Below are positions 16,561-25,251 of a stretch of DNA of 64,000 bases, one piece after another. Under the pieces are notes generated by a model. It was not told where the DNA came from and ran no database searches. It saw only the letters and a program-made list of their open reading frames with translations. How positions within the stretch are numbered: the first letter of the stretch is position 1; the number at the start of each line of letters is the position of its first letter. The position numbers and the translations under genes were made by a program. Source of the stretch: Taishania sp037189645 (GTDB lineage: Bacteria; Bacteroidota; Bacteroidia; Flavobacteriales_D; Crocinitomicaceae); the NCBI GenBank assembly GCA_037189645.1, contig JBBCIY010000013.1:62001-126000 (forward strand). Reading direction: 5' to 3'.

Positions 16561-17709
16561 ATGACTTTAAAAGACGTTTATATAACCAGAACAGCGACGT
16601 ACTTCCCGAATGATCCGGTCTCGAATGATGAGATGGAGGAATACCTGGGAGTGATCAATGAACAGGCATCAAAATCAAGACGGATCGTTTTACGGAATAA
16701 TGGAATAAAGAGTCGTTTCTATGCCTTGACAAAAGGCGGGAAACCAACCCATACCAATGCGCAGATGGCTTCTCTGGCGATCCGGAAGCTGCTGAACGAA
16801 GACACCCGGGAATTAGCTTCCCTGGAACTGATCAGCTGTGCCACCTCCTCTCCTGAGCAATTGATGCCTTCTCATGCTGTCATGGTCCATGGATGGCTTC
16901 CGGAAACCGGGAACATAGAAGTCGTTTCTCCTTCGGGTGTATGCTGCGCCGGGATGCACGCCCTGAAATATGCCTATATGTCCATCAAGCTGGGACAAGC
17001 GGACAAGGCTGTATCTTCTGCATCTGAACGCCTTTCTCCATCTTTGCGTGCCGATAAATTCGAGCTGGAGGTAAAGAAACTAAGCGAATTACAGGAAAAT
17101 CCGTACGTTTCCTTCGATAAGGATTTTTTACGCTGGATGCTGTCGGATGGTGCCGGAGCATTTTTACTGGAAAACCAACCTAACAGCAATGGTATTTCGC
17201 TCCGGATCGACTGGATCGAAGGGTATTCATTTGCCAACGAAATGGAACCATGCATGTACATGGGGTCAGAAAAACTGGAAGACGGCACATTGAAAAGCTA
17301 CCTGGATTACGATCCGCAGGAAGTGGTTGACCAGTCAATTATGAGCATCAAGCAGGATGTAAAACTACTGGGAGCCAACATTGTAACGCTTGGATTCAAA
17401 AAACTGAAGCTGAGCCTTGACAAAAAAGGAATGGACTCATCAGAAATCGATTACTTCCTTCCCCATATGTCCAGCTTCTTCTTTGAGGACAAAATGTACG
17501 ATGAAATGAAACACCTCGGAATGGAAATCCCAAAAGATAAATGGTTTACCAACCTTGATACAAAAGGGAATGTCGGTGCAGCGTCGATTTACCTGATGCT
17601 CGATGAATTATTCAACAGCGGAAAACTGAAAAAAGGGCAGAAAATCCTGCTGGGAGTTCCTGAAAGTTCCCGTTTTTCTTATGTTTTCAGTCTATTGACA
17701 GTTTGTTAA
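16561..17709 (+). CDS. darB: Ketosynthase III-like enzyme, DarB-like
   Basis: The 382-residue protein has the FabH/thiolase fold. The catalytic triad can be placed: C129 in SGVCCAGMHALKYA, H302 in FLPHMSS and N337 in DTKGNVGAAS. DarB joins a beta-ketoacyl thioester and an enoyl-type thioester into a dialkylcyclohexanedione, which DarA then oxidises. It is somewhat longer than housekeeping FabH (about 320-330) because of an insert near 165-190 and a long segment near 225-260. No acyl carrier protein gene (darC) and no other flexirubin genes are nearby, so the substrates must come from elsewhere. Confidence 0.82.
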   Translation: MTLKDVYITRTATYFPNDPVSNDEMEEYLGVINEQASKSRRIVLRNNGIKSRFYALTKGGKPTHTNAQMASLAIRKLLNEDTRELASLELISCATSSPEQLMPSHAVMVHGWLPETGNIEVVSPSGVCCAGMHALKYAYMSIKLGQADKAVSSASERLSPSLRADKFELEVKKLSELQENPYVSFDKDFLRWMLSDGAGAFLLENQPNSNGISLRIDWIEGYSFANEMEPCMYMGSEKLEDGTLKSYLDYDPQEVVDQSIMSIKQDVKLLGANIVTLGFKKLKLSLDKKGMDSSEIDYFLPHMSSFFFEDKMYDEMKHLGMEIPKDKWFTNLDTKGNVGAASIYLMLDELFNSGKLKKGQKILLGVPESSRFSYVFSLLTVC

Positions 17710-17729
17710 TCAAATAAGAGAATAACAGT

Positions 17730-17762
17730 AAACGGCTTCCATCGGGGAGCCGTTTTGTTTTT
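17730..17762 (+). terminator. Terminator of darB
   Basis: AAACGGCTTCC (17730-17740) pairs with GGGAGCCGTTT (17745-17755), then T-rich. Confidence 0.88.
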
Positions 17763-17769
17763 AGCACCA

Positions 17770-17811
17770 GCCATATCGTTATATCGCAATATTGCGATAT
17801 AACGATATGGC
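17770..17811. repeat. TATCGC-type dispersed palindrome, longest copy
   Basis: A perfect 42-bp palindrome centred at 17790/17791. Core TATCGCAATATTGCGATA (17782-17799), extended by outer arms GCCATATCGTTA and complement. It sits between the convergent 3' ends of darB and the metal-efflux adaptor gene. It may be the full-length form of the family. Confidence 0.95.
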
Positions 17812-17829
17812 GATTCAGCCCTCCGGTCA

Positions 17830-18951
17830 TTAATCATCGTTTACATTCTTCAAGGCCATTAACAACGTATAAGCTCCTTTCGTTACGACTTGTTCCAGGC
17901 TTTCCGCACTCACGATCGCTGTATATCCATTTTCTGTGCTACCGGTTTTCACTTCCTTCATTTCGTAGCGTCTATTCCCGGTTTCTACAAACACGTATTG
18001 TTTATTTCCGTACCGTACAACTGCCTCTTCCGGCAATGCGGTCACTTCGTTTCCAGTCAGGTCAATCTGTGCGTTCATAAACATCCCGGGAAGTAATTCT
18101 TTCACCGGCTTATCAAATTTACACACTACCTGAACAGAGTTATTGGCCGACAGATTACGGCTGATCAGAAAAATACTGCATGCATATTTTTTATCCGGAT
18201 TTGCATTTGTCGAAGTGACGAGCTTTTGCCCGACAGATAATTTTTCAACGTCCTTCTCATAAACCGTCAGTTCCAGCAGTATGTCAGCTGGATTGACCAA
18301 CTCGAATATCACATCGCCTGGATTGATATATTTTCCAGCATTGGCATTCACCATTGAGACAAATCCATCAATCGGGGAGAGCAGATTTATGCTCCTTGTG
18401 ATGTTATCAGCAGTGATTTTCTGAGGGTTCAGACCTATCAATTTCAGTTTTTCCTCCAATGATTTTACCAACACATATTCTGTCTGGTAATCCGCTTTTG
18501 CCTGTTCAAAGACTTTGTCACTGGATGCCTTGCTTTCGTTCAGTTCTTTCTGGCGTTTGTATTCTGTCTCATTGAAAGCAAATTTCGCTTTCGCAGTCAA
18601 ATAATCCTGTTGCAGCTGGATAAACTGCTGATCTTCCAGTACCGCTAAAATTTCACCCTTCCTGATATACATTCCCGGCATCAGTGTAGTGGATTTCAGG
18701 TAACCTCCCAACGGAGCACTGACGGATACCAGGTTTTGTGGGGGAACATCTGTTTTCCCGTTCACTTGAATGGTAGAGGAAATAAATTTCCGTTCCGGCT
18801 GCCCAACATGGATCCCTGCATTTTTATACTGTGCATCGGTCAAGACGACACTTGTTTGTTTCACCTCAGCAATTTCACTTTTGGCTGTATCGTCATTTTT
18901 ACACGAAAACAATAACAACACTGCTGCTAAAACCATGATTAAATGTTTCAT
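17830..18951 (-). CDS. RND efflux adaptor (membrane fusion protein), CusB/CzcB-like lipoprotein
   Basis: The 373-residue protein starts with a lipoprotein signal (MKHLIMVLAAVLLLFSC, lipobox LFSC), so it is likely tethered by lipid. It has the adaptor layout: a barrel-sandwich half (VSAPLGGYLKSTTLMPGMYIRKGEILAVLED), a coiled-coil hairpin (about 115-175), the second half (LLSPIDGFVSMVNANAGKYINPGD), a beta-barrel and a membrane-proximal domain. It links the inner-membrane pump to the outer-membrane channel for export of Cu+/Ag+ or Co/Zn/Cd. The gene is the last of the operon, 10 bp after the pump gene. Confidence 0.9.
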   Translation of the reverse strand: MKHLIMVLAAVLLLFSCKNDDTAKSEIAEVKQTSVVLTDAQYKNAGIHVGQPERKFISSTIQVNGKTDVPPQNLVSVSAPLGGYLKSTTLMPGMYIRKGEILAVLEDQQFIQLQQDYLTAKAKFAFNETEYKRQKELNESKASSDKVFEQAKADYQTEYVLVKSLEEKLKLIGLNPQKITADNITRSINLLSPIDGFVSMVNANAGKYINPGDVIFELVNPADILLELTVYEKDVEKLSVGQKLVTSTNANPDKKYACSIFLISRNLSANNSVQVVCKFDKPVKELLPGMFMNAQIDLTGNEVTALPEEAVVRYGNKQYVFVETGNRRYEMKEVKTGSTENGYTAIVSAESLEQVVTKGAYTLLMALKNVNDD

Positions 18952-18961
18952 TTCTATAATT

Positions 18962-21900
18962 TTATTGTGTAATAAAGGAATTGATTTCTGTTATCGCCAT
19001 ATTGCGGTTTCTCACTGTTTCAATGTAATTGCTCTGAATTTCAACAGCCTGGTTGATCAACAAAACCCATTCAAGATAGTTGATGCTCCCGTTCTTATAC
19101 TGCAGATCGGCAGTTTCAGTCATCAACCGGGCATTCTCAAGTGCCGTTCCCTCAAAATAATTAACTGCATCCTGGTACTTTTTATACGATTCCAAAGCGG
19201 CCAGATAAGCGCTCTCAAATAACTGCCGATTGGCCTCATACTCGCTTTGGGCAATGGCCTCCTGTATCCTGGAAGCCGTGATTTTAGCTTTTTGCCCGCC
19301 AAAGAAAACGGGAAACCCCAATCCTATATAAACGGATTGAAAACGAAGGTCTCTGCCATAGGTAACGTTATCTGCTCCGGTCCCTCTCATACCCATTACA
19401 TTATACCCTACGGTAATATCCGGCAGTAATTTTTGCTGTTCTGACCTCGTGGATGCAGCTGCGATTTGTTCTTGTTGTTTCAGGTACTGCAAAGCAGGAT
19501 GTCCGTCCAGTAGGCTTGTATCTGAACTGGATGGAATACTGATGAATGTTGCTCCATCTGACTCCGGAATGTATCGTGTTTCCGTATTGAGCAGCAGCTG
19601 AAACTGCAACCGTGCAATTTCAATATCCTGTTTCAACTGGGTCAATTGCAACTGAATATGTCCTTGCTGGTTCTCTGCTGTCGCTTTTTCAAGCATATTG
19701 GCTTCTCCTTTGTCATATCGCATTATTGCGATATCACGATAGCGCGAAAAAAGGCTGTCATTCTGCTCCAGCAGCTTTTGCTTATCCAGCAAATACGCAA
19801 GATAAAAGTATACCTGCGCAACCTGCTTTCTCAGTTCGGCTTCTTTCATACCGACATTCAGCACGCTTCCTTTCCAGGTTTCATTCAGCAGTGCTTTCTG
19901 AGATGTATAGACCGTAGGAAAACTAAGATTTTGAGAAACTCCCAGGCGCAAATCACTATATATGCTATTGATCTGCCCATATTCTCCGACAACCGAAGTT
20001 TGCGGAATATTACTTCCCGAATGAATCATCTCACGACGGTATTCCGCAACCAATCGTTCATTCTTGATCGTTTTATTCTGCTGCAAAGCCATCTCTACTG
20101 CCTGTTGCAATGAAATCGGTGTCTGGGCAGTACTTACCTGGATCGAAAGCATCATTCCGATTGCTACAATCCCAATTGTGTTTTTAGTCATTGTTCTTTT
20201 TTGAAAAGTGATATACAGGATCGGAAGAACGAACAACGTCAGGAACGTCGCAACCATTAAGCCTCCGATCACAACAGTTGCCAAGGGACGCTGAACCTCT
20301 GCTCCTTCTCCATTGCTGAGCGCCATCGGGAGAAATCCGAGTGATGCCACACAGGCAGTCATCAGAACGGGACGAAGCCGCGTGGTTGTTCCCTGGATAA
20401 CGAGCTCTCTGAGATCCGTCATCCCTTCTTTCCGTAGCCTGTTAAATTCGGCAAGGAGAATGATCCCGTTCAGGACAGCAACGCCAAACAAAGCAATGAA
20501 TCCGACACCGGCACTGATGCTGAAAGGAATTCCACGAATGGCCAGCGCTAAAATGCCTCCGATCGCAGAAAGCGGGATGGCGGAATAGATCAGAAGCCCC
20601 TGCTTTACGGAACGAAAAGCAAAATAAAGCAACAAGAAAATAAGGGCCAGCGAAAGAGGAACGGCAATGTAAAGCCGCTCTTTGGCTGCTTCCAGGTTTT
20701 TAAATGCTCCTCCATAGGAAATATGATACCCAGGCGGCAATTTGACTTGCTGCTCAATCTTTGATTGCAGCTCCGTAACCATGCTTTGCACATCGCGTCC
20801 GTCCACATTAAAGCCGATGATGATCCTGCGCTGCGAATTTTCCCGTTGAATCTGGTTCGGACTGTCAACAATATCCACATCTGCCAAAGCGCTCAACGGA
20901 ATTTGATTTCCCGACGGCAATGGAATGAGCAAGTTCTGTACGTCGGACAATTCTTTTCTTTTTTCTCCTTTCAGCCGCACAACGAGGTCGAAGCGCTTTT
21001 CTCCTTCGAACACCAACCCACTGGATTCCCCCGCAAATGCACTGTTTACCACCCGGTTAATAGCGCTGATATTCAATCCATACTGCGCAATTGCAGCCCG
21101 GTTGTACTGAACCACAATCTGGGGCATTCCTGAAACGGCTTCCACATACAAACCCGTCGTTCCTTCGATTGTATTACAGATCGCACCGATTTGCTTCGCA
21201 TAATGGTCAAGGGTATCCATGTTCTCCCCGAAAATCTTGCATACCACATCCTGTCGGGCACCTGAAATCAACTCGTTGAAACGCATTTCGACAGGGAACT
21301 GAAATCCGAATGTAACACCAGGAACAGCCTCCAGCTCTTTGATCATCTTCCGCTCCAATTCTTCATACGTTTTGGCAGAGGTCCATTCCTTGCGGTCTTT
21401 CAGAACAACGATCATATCAGAAACATCTACAGGCAAAGGTTCCGTAGGAATTTCACTGCTCCCCGTCTTGGTTACAATCCGTTCTATCTCGGGAAACTTA
21501 TCCAGCAGTATCTTTGAACTTTTTGATATGGCTTCAATAGATGTCGTAAGGTTGCTTCCTGTCAGCACACGGGTCTCTACCGCATAGTCTCCCTCCGGTA
21601 AATCAGGAATGAATTCCCCGCCCAGCCGGGTAAGCATAACCATAGAAAATACAAACAACCCGGCAACCGACCAGAGAATTACTTTTGGAAATGCAAGAGC
21701 ATTCACAATAGTATGCTGGTACGTTTTTTCAATTTTTTCCATCATTCTGTCTGAAAACGTCTTTCCGTCTGAAACTTTCCTGCTCAAAAGCAAAGAGCTC
21801 ATCATCGGGATGTATGTCAGCGAAAGCAGAAATGCGCCGATCAACGCAAAAGCTACCGTTTGCGCCATCGGCTTGAACATCTTTCCTTCAATGCCCTGCA

Positions 21901-23305
21901 GGGAAAAGATCGGCAGGTAAACGATGAGGATGATTACCTGTCCGAAAACAGCGCTGTTCATCATCCGGGAAGCAGAATTCTTCACTGTGATATCCATCTG
22001 CTGCCGTGACAGATGTGTCACCGAAGCAAATTGCCTGCTGTGGCTGAAACTGTGTAAAACTGCTTCGACAATAATCACCGCTCCGTCTACGATCAGCCCG
22101 AAATCCAGTGCTCCCAGGCTCATCAGGTTTCCGCTCACGCCGAACAGGTTCATCATAATAATGGCGAACAGCATCGATAACGGGATAACCGATGCCACCA
22201 GAAATCCTGCACGAAAATTCCCGAGAAACAATACCAGTACGAAAATTACGATCAATGCTCCTTCAATCAGGTTGGTCGTTACAGTAGAAATAGAGTTATT
22301 GACCATTTTTGTCCGGTCAAGAAACGGCTCTATTATCACACCTTCAGGCAGGGTTTCCTGGATCCGGGCAACACGCTCTTTGATGTCCTTAATGACTTTA
22401 TTGCTGTTTGCACCTTTCAACATCATCACCACCGCTCCTGAAACCTGCTGCTCGCCGTTGTATGTCAACGCGCCGTAGCGTGTAGCATGCCCGAAACGGA
22501 CTTCGGCCACATCACGGATCAGTAATGGAACGCCATTGGGCAACGTTTTTACAACAATGGCCCCGATGTCCTCCATATTCTCCACCAGTCCTTCACTGCG
22601 GATGAACAAAGCAGCAGGGCCTTTCTCAATATAAGCCCCGCCCGTATTCTGGTTATTGTTCTCCAGCGCGGTGAACACATCCTGGATAGTGATCGTGTAA
22701 GCAGCTAATTTTTCGGGTTCAACAGCCACTTCATATTGCTTCTGAAAACCTCCGAAGCTGCTGACTTCCGCAACTCCTTTCACTCCGAGCAGTTGCCTCC
22801 GCACGATCCAGTCCTGAATCGTGCGGAGCTCCATCTCATCGTACTGGTCTTCGTAGCCGTCTTTCGCCCGAACCGTATACTGGTAAATTTCTCCCAACCC
22901 CGTCGTTACAGGAGCCAACGCAGGTGTTCCCAATCCATCCGGGATCTGTGACTGTACCTGCTGCAAGCGTTCCGCAACCTGCTGGCGCGCCCAGTAGATG
23001 TCCGTTTTTTCATCAAAAACAATTGTAACGATGGACAAGCCAAACCGGGAAAAGCTTCTCAGTTCCTTCAACCCAGGAATATTACTGTTTGCCTGTTCAA
23101 TCGGAAAAGTAATCAGGCGTTCCACATCCGGAGCCCCCAGTGACGGGGCAACAGTGATGACCTGTGTTTGGTTATCTGTAATATCCGGCACGGCATCAAC
23201 AGGTAGCTGCCGTAATTCGTAAACACCATATCCGGTCAGAAAAATGGTGCATAAGCCGATGATCAGCTTATTTTTTATTGAGAACTCAATAATTCTTGTG
23301 AGCAT
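18962..23305 (-). CDS. Heavy-metal RND efflux permease fused to a TolC-like outer-membrane factor (CusA/CzcA-CusC)
   Basis: The 1447-residue protein has two parts. Residues 1 to about 1035 form a complete HME-type RND permease with twelve membrane helices. It contains LGALDFGLIVDGAVIIVE in TM4, with the Asp residues of the proton relay. Met 1039 (codon at 20191-20189) begins a sequence that looks exactly like a signal peptide, TKNTIGIVAIGMMLSIQVSTAQ, followed by a TolC/CusC-type outer-membrane factor of about 385 residues (TPISLQQAVEMALQQN...). Such long CusA-type fusions are known in Bacteroidetes. The substrate is likely Cu+/Ag+ or Co/Zn/Cd. The gene lies between a small exported protein and the adaptor in one operon. 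Confidence 0.92.
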   Translation of the reverse strand: MLTRIIEFSIKNKLIIGLCTIFLTGYGVYELRQLPVDAVPDITDNQTQVITVAPSLGAPDVERLITFPIEQANSNIPGLKELRSFSRFGLSIVTIVFDEKTDIYWARQQVAERLQQVQSQIPDGLGTPALAPVTTGLGEIYQYTVRAKDGYEDQYDEMELRTIQDWIVRRQLLGVKGVAEVSSFGGFQKQYEVAVEPEKLAAYTITIQDVFTALENNNQNTGGAYIEKGPAALFIRSEGLVENMEDIGAIVVKTLPNGVPLLIRDVAEVRFGHATRYGALTYNGEQQVSGAVVMMLKGANSNKVIKDIKERVARIQETLPEGVIIEPFLDRTKMVNNSISTVTTNLIEGALIVIFVLVLFLGNFRAGFLVASVIPLSMLFAIIMMNLFGVSGNLMSLGALDFGLIVDGAVIIVEAVLHSFSHSRQFASVTHLSRQQMDITVKNSASRMMNSAVFGQVIILIVYLPIFSLQGIEGKMFKPMAQTVAFALIGAFLLSLTYIPMMSSLLLSRKVSDGKTFSDRMMEKIEKTYQHTIVNALAFPKVILWSVAGLFVFSMVMLTRLGGEFIPDLPEGDYAVETRVLTGSNLTTSIEAISKSSKILLDKFPEIERIVTKTGSSEIPTEPLPVDVSDMIVVLKDRKEWTSAKTYEELERKMIKELEAVPGVTFGFQFPVEMRFNELISGARQDVVCKIFGENMDTLDHYAKQIGAICNTIEGTTGLYVEAVSGMPQIVVQYNRAAIAQYGLNISAINRVVNSAFAGESSGLVFEGEKRFDLVVRLKGEKRKELSDVQNLLIPLPSGNQIPLSALADVDIVDSPNQIQRENSQRRIIIGFNVDGRDVQSMVTELQSKIEQQVKLPPGYHISYGGAFKNLEAAKERLYIAVPLSLALIFLLLYFAFRSVKQGLLIYSAIPLSAIGGILALAIRGIPFSISAGVGFIALFGVAVLNGIILLAEFNRLRKEGMTDLRELVIQGTTTRLRPVLMTACVASLGFLPMALSNGEGAEVQRPLATVVIGGLMVATFLTLFVLPILYITFQKRTMTKNTIGIVAIGMMLSIQVSTAQTPISLQQAVEMALQQNKTIKNERLVAEYRREMIHSGSNIPQTSVVGEYGQINSIYSDLRLGVSQNLSFPTVYTSQKALLNETWKGSVLNVGMKEAELRKQVAQVYFYLAYLLDKQKLLEQNDSLFSRYRDIAIMRYDKGEANMLEKATAENQQGHIQLQLTQLKQDIEIARLQFQLLLNTETRYIPESDGATFISIPSSSDTSLLDGHPALQYLKQQEQIAAASTRSEQQKLLPDITVGYNVMGMRGTGADNVTYGRDLRFQSVYIGLGFPVFFGGQKAKITASRIQEAIAQSEYEANRQLFESAYLAALESYKKYQDAVNYFEGTALENARLMTETADLQYKNGSINYLEWVLLINQAVEIQSNYIETVRNRNMAITEINSFITQ
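18992..19006. repeat. Partial TATCGC-like sequence inside the OMF coding region
   Basis: The 15 bp TATCGCCATATTGCG equal the first 15 bp of the core at 4014-4031, near the 3' end of the efflux gene, encoding part of RNRNMAITEI. The right arm is broken (GCGGTT). It could be a decayed copy or chance. Confidence 0.4.
19716..19733. repeat. TATCGC-type palindrome inside the efflux gene
   Basis: Core TATCGCATTATTGCGATA, identical to the intergenic copies at 55581 and 57439, lies in frame within the OMF part and encodes the RDIAIMRYD region. An extra CGATAGCG follows at 19738-19745. Confidence 0.85.
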
Positions 23306-23393
23306 AATTGCCTTATGTTAATCATTAAACCTTTGTGTTCAGCATGAGTGAACACACGAAAAAGCACAATCTCAGAAGTGTGCCTGAAAATGA

Positions 23394-23783
23394 TTAACCT
23401 AAGCGTGGCGGCTGCCAGATGTTTTTCAGATGAGCAAATGAATAGTGTTCTTCAATGGAATATACCTTTTTATCCTGAACGTCTGACCGCTCGTTAACAA
23501 CAGGCAGCTCAAAACAAACCTGCGGCAAGATCACCGGGGCCTGTACGGAATGAAAGTCGGTCGTTTTGAATGGTAAACGCTGGTGGTCTCCGTGAATGTC
23601 GTCAGGATGATTGATCTCTTGCTCGTAATGAACTTTCAGAAAATTTATCAGGGACTCGTTCTGGTCCAGTTCTACATGTTCCAGGTAATGATGAATTAAA
23701 ACCGGCAGGCGCATTAATTGCCCGAATTCTGTATTGGCACACAGAAAAATGAACAAGAATGATATTGCGATCAGTTTTTTCAA
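23394..23783 (-). CDS. Small exported protein of the metal-efflux operon
   Basis: The 129-residue protein begins with a hydrophobic export signal (MKKLIAISFLFIFLCANTEFGQ). The mature part is rich in His (IHHYLEH, HPDDIHGDHQ) and acidic residues and ends IWQPPRLG. Small proteins of similar make-up lie upstream of CusA/CzcA genes in other Bacteroidetes, where I recall them only as hypothetical. The His clusters suggest periplasmic metal binding (inference). It is the first gene of the operon, 88 bp before the fused pump gene. Confidence 0.72.
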   Translation of the reverse strand: MKKLIAISFLFIFLCANTEFGQLMRLPVLIHHYLEHVELDQNESLINFLKVHYEQEINHPDDIHGDHQRLPFKTTDFHSVQAPVILPQVCFELPVVNERSDVQDKKVYSIEEHYSFAHLKNIWQPPRLG

Positions 23784-23790
23784 TTCAAAA

Positions 23791-23821
23791 CAAAATTAGG
23801 GATAAAATTTTTTCAGTTCAA
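23791..23821 (-). promoter_or_regulatory. Promoter of the metal-efflux operon
   Basis: On the minus strand TTG (23821-23819), 20-bp spacer, TAATTTTG (23798-23791). It should drive the small exported protein, the fused pump and the adaptor. Confidence 0.72.
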
Positions 23822-23920
23822 TTAATCAGAGTTAAATTTTAGTGAATTACTTTCAAATAGGAAAAATCTATGTCATTCGATCAAATATCGATTTTCCCTT
23901 CTTTTTTACAACAAAAAAAC

Positions 23921-23928
23921 TATATTTG
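23921..23928 (+). promoter_or_regulatory. Probable -7 box of the YqgE gene
   Basis: TATATTTG fits TAnnTTTG, 20 bp before the ATG at 23949. A TTC, not TTG, lies at the -33 position. Confidence 0.45.
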
Positions 23929-23948
23929 ACAATAACAAACCTGGAAAC

Positions 23949-24524
23949 ATGGATTTCTCTTTTAAAAATATCAACAAACCGAAAAAAGGAGCTTTACTAC
24001 TTTCCGACCCTTTTGAAGTAGACATCCATTTTACACGTTCTGTCGTTCTGATCTGCAATCATGACGAAAACGGGACTTTCGGCTTCGTGCTTAATAACTA
24101 CGTGGACCTTTCGGCGAAAGAGCTTCATGAAGAATTACAGGCGTTCAACGGGCGGATAAGCATCGGCGGGCCTGTTGACAAGACCAACCTCTACTATATC
24201 CACCGTTTCGGAGATGCGGTACAGGGGAGTGAGCACATACTGGATGACCTATATTTCGGCGGTAATTTTGACGAAATACTGGAACAGATCAGGCTGCATC
24301 CCGAAAATGAGAACAAGGTCCGTTTTTTCATCGGCTATTCAGGCTGGAGTGGCGGACAGCTGGAAGAAGAATTACAGCTGAACACCTGGATCGTAGCCGA
24401 AAATCACAACCTGGAACAGTTGATGGACACCTTTAACTCCAATTTATGGAAAGAGCTCATGACGCTTCAAGGCTCCAAGTTCAAGCTGCTGTCGGATTTC
24501 CCGCTGAATCCTGAAAACAATTAA
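23949..24524 (+). CDS. YqgE/AlgH family protein (UPF0301)
   Basis: The 191-residue cytoplasmic protein matches the DUF179 family over its full length: KGALLLSDPF near the N-terminus, RSVVLICNHDENGTFGFVLN, ISIGGPVD and FFIGYSGWSGGQLEEELQLNTWIV. The family is widespread and its biochemical role is unknown; AlgH was named from alginate regulation in Pseudomonas. It is transcribed alone, divergent from the metal-efflux operon. Confidence 0.93.
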   Translation: MDFSFKNINKPKKGALLLSDPFEVDIHFTRSVVLICNHDENGTFGFVLNNYVDLSAKELHEELQAFNGRISIGGPVDKTNLYYIHRFGDAVQGSEHILDDLYFGGNFDEILEQIRLHPENENKVRFFIGYSGWSGGQLEEELQLNTWIVAENHNLEQLMDTFNSNLWKELMTLQGSKFKLLSDFPLNPENN

Positions 24525-24626
24525 CAACAAAAACTAATACACTGATAACTAGAGTCATTAATTATCCTTCTTTCAACTTTGATTTCTTATCATTCATCTA
24601 AAAAAACACCTTGTAAAGCGAAATTA

Positions 24627-24659
24627 TTGACAGACATCGGCAGCGATCCCATACTTTTG
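24627..24659 (+). promoter_or_regulatory. Promoter of the SRPBCC gene
   Basis: TTG (24627-24629), 22-bp spacer, TACTTTTG (24652-24659). The start would fall near 24665, which favours the ATG at 24676 or 24682 over that at 24670. Confidence 0.65.
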
Positions 24660-24669
24660 CGTCGCTGAA

Positions 24670-25218
24670 ATGTTTATGAAAATGAAAGTACTAAAAAAAG
24701 TGCTGTTTTTTATACTAACTCTGATCATGGTATTCCTGGTCGTACTTTTATTTGCCAAAAAAGAATATTCATTTCAACAATCCGTTACCATAGACAAAAG
24801 CAGCTCCGAAGTCTACAATTTCCTGAAATTCCTTCAAAACCAGGAACATTATCACGACTGGCGGAATAAAGACAAAGCCTCCACCTGGAATTACTATGGA
24901 GAAGACGGCACCACATCGTCCAGATGCAGGTGGGAAAGCAATAACAAACAGGTTCTGAGCGGCATTCAATCCATCACCAAGCTCAATTATCCGGAGCACA
25001 TACAATTTGAGATGCAGGTCGATAAACCCTACAGTATCCTGAGCATTCATAATTTCATCCTGAAAGAAAAGGATGGTAAAACAGAACTGACCTGGAACAT
25101 TACAGTCCGGTTCCCTTTTCCCTACAACATCTTAATCCTTACCGACAACTTCGATAACACGGTGAAACGATCGGTCGTCCTCAGTTTAAATAATATCAAG
25201 AAAGAATTAGAAAAGTAG
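24670..25218 (+). CDS. Membrane-anchored SRPBCC (START-like) protein
   Basis: The protein has up to 182 residues, with possible starts at 24670, 24676 and 24682. An N-terminal membrane helix (about 10-28) is followed by a polyketide-cyclase/START-like domain: KSSSEVYNFLKFLQNQEHYHDW at the start, a central sheet and a long C-terminal helix (LSLNNIKKELEK). Such domains bind hydrophobic ligands, but the ligand here is unknown. It precedes lnt by 33 bp on the same strand and may be co-transcribed, though lnt has its own -7-like box. Confidence 0.8.
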   Translation: MFMKMKVLKKVLFFILTLIMVFLVVLLFAKKEYSFQQSVTIDKSSSEVYNFLKFLQNQEHYHDWRNKDKASTWNYYGEDGTTSSRCRWESNNKQVLSGIQSITKLNYPEHIQFEMQVDKPYSILSIHNFILKEKDGKTELTWNITVRFPFPYNILILTDNFDNTVKRSVVLSLNNIKKELEK

Positions 25219-25238
25219 GATAATATAAGAAGAACGAT

Positions 25239-25246
25239 TACATTTG
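25239..25246 (+). promoter_or_regulatory. Possible -7 box of lnt
   Basis: TACATTTG fits TAnnTTTG but ends only 5 bp before the lnt ATG. If used, the mRNA would be leaderless. Confidence 0.35.
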
Positions 25247-25251
25247 TTCTC

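Noticed and set aside
15551..17709. A full flexirubin gene cluster
   Set aside because: Only the two dar-like genes are present; no ACP, ketosynthase set, ammonia lyase or acyltransferase genes adjoin them.
23761..23771. GATATTGCGAT in the small exported protein gene as a palindrome copy
   Set aside because: A single half-site within codons of a signal peptide; likely chance.
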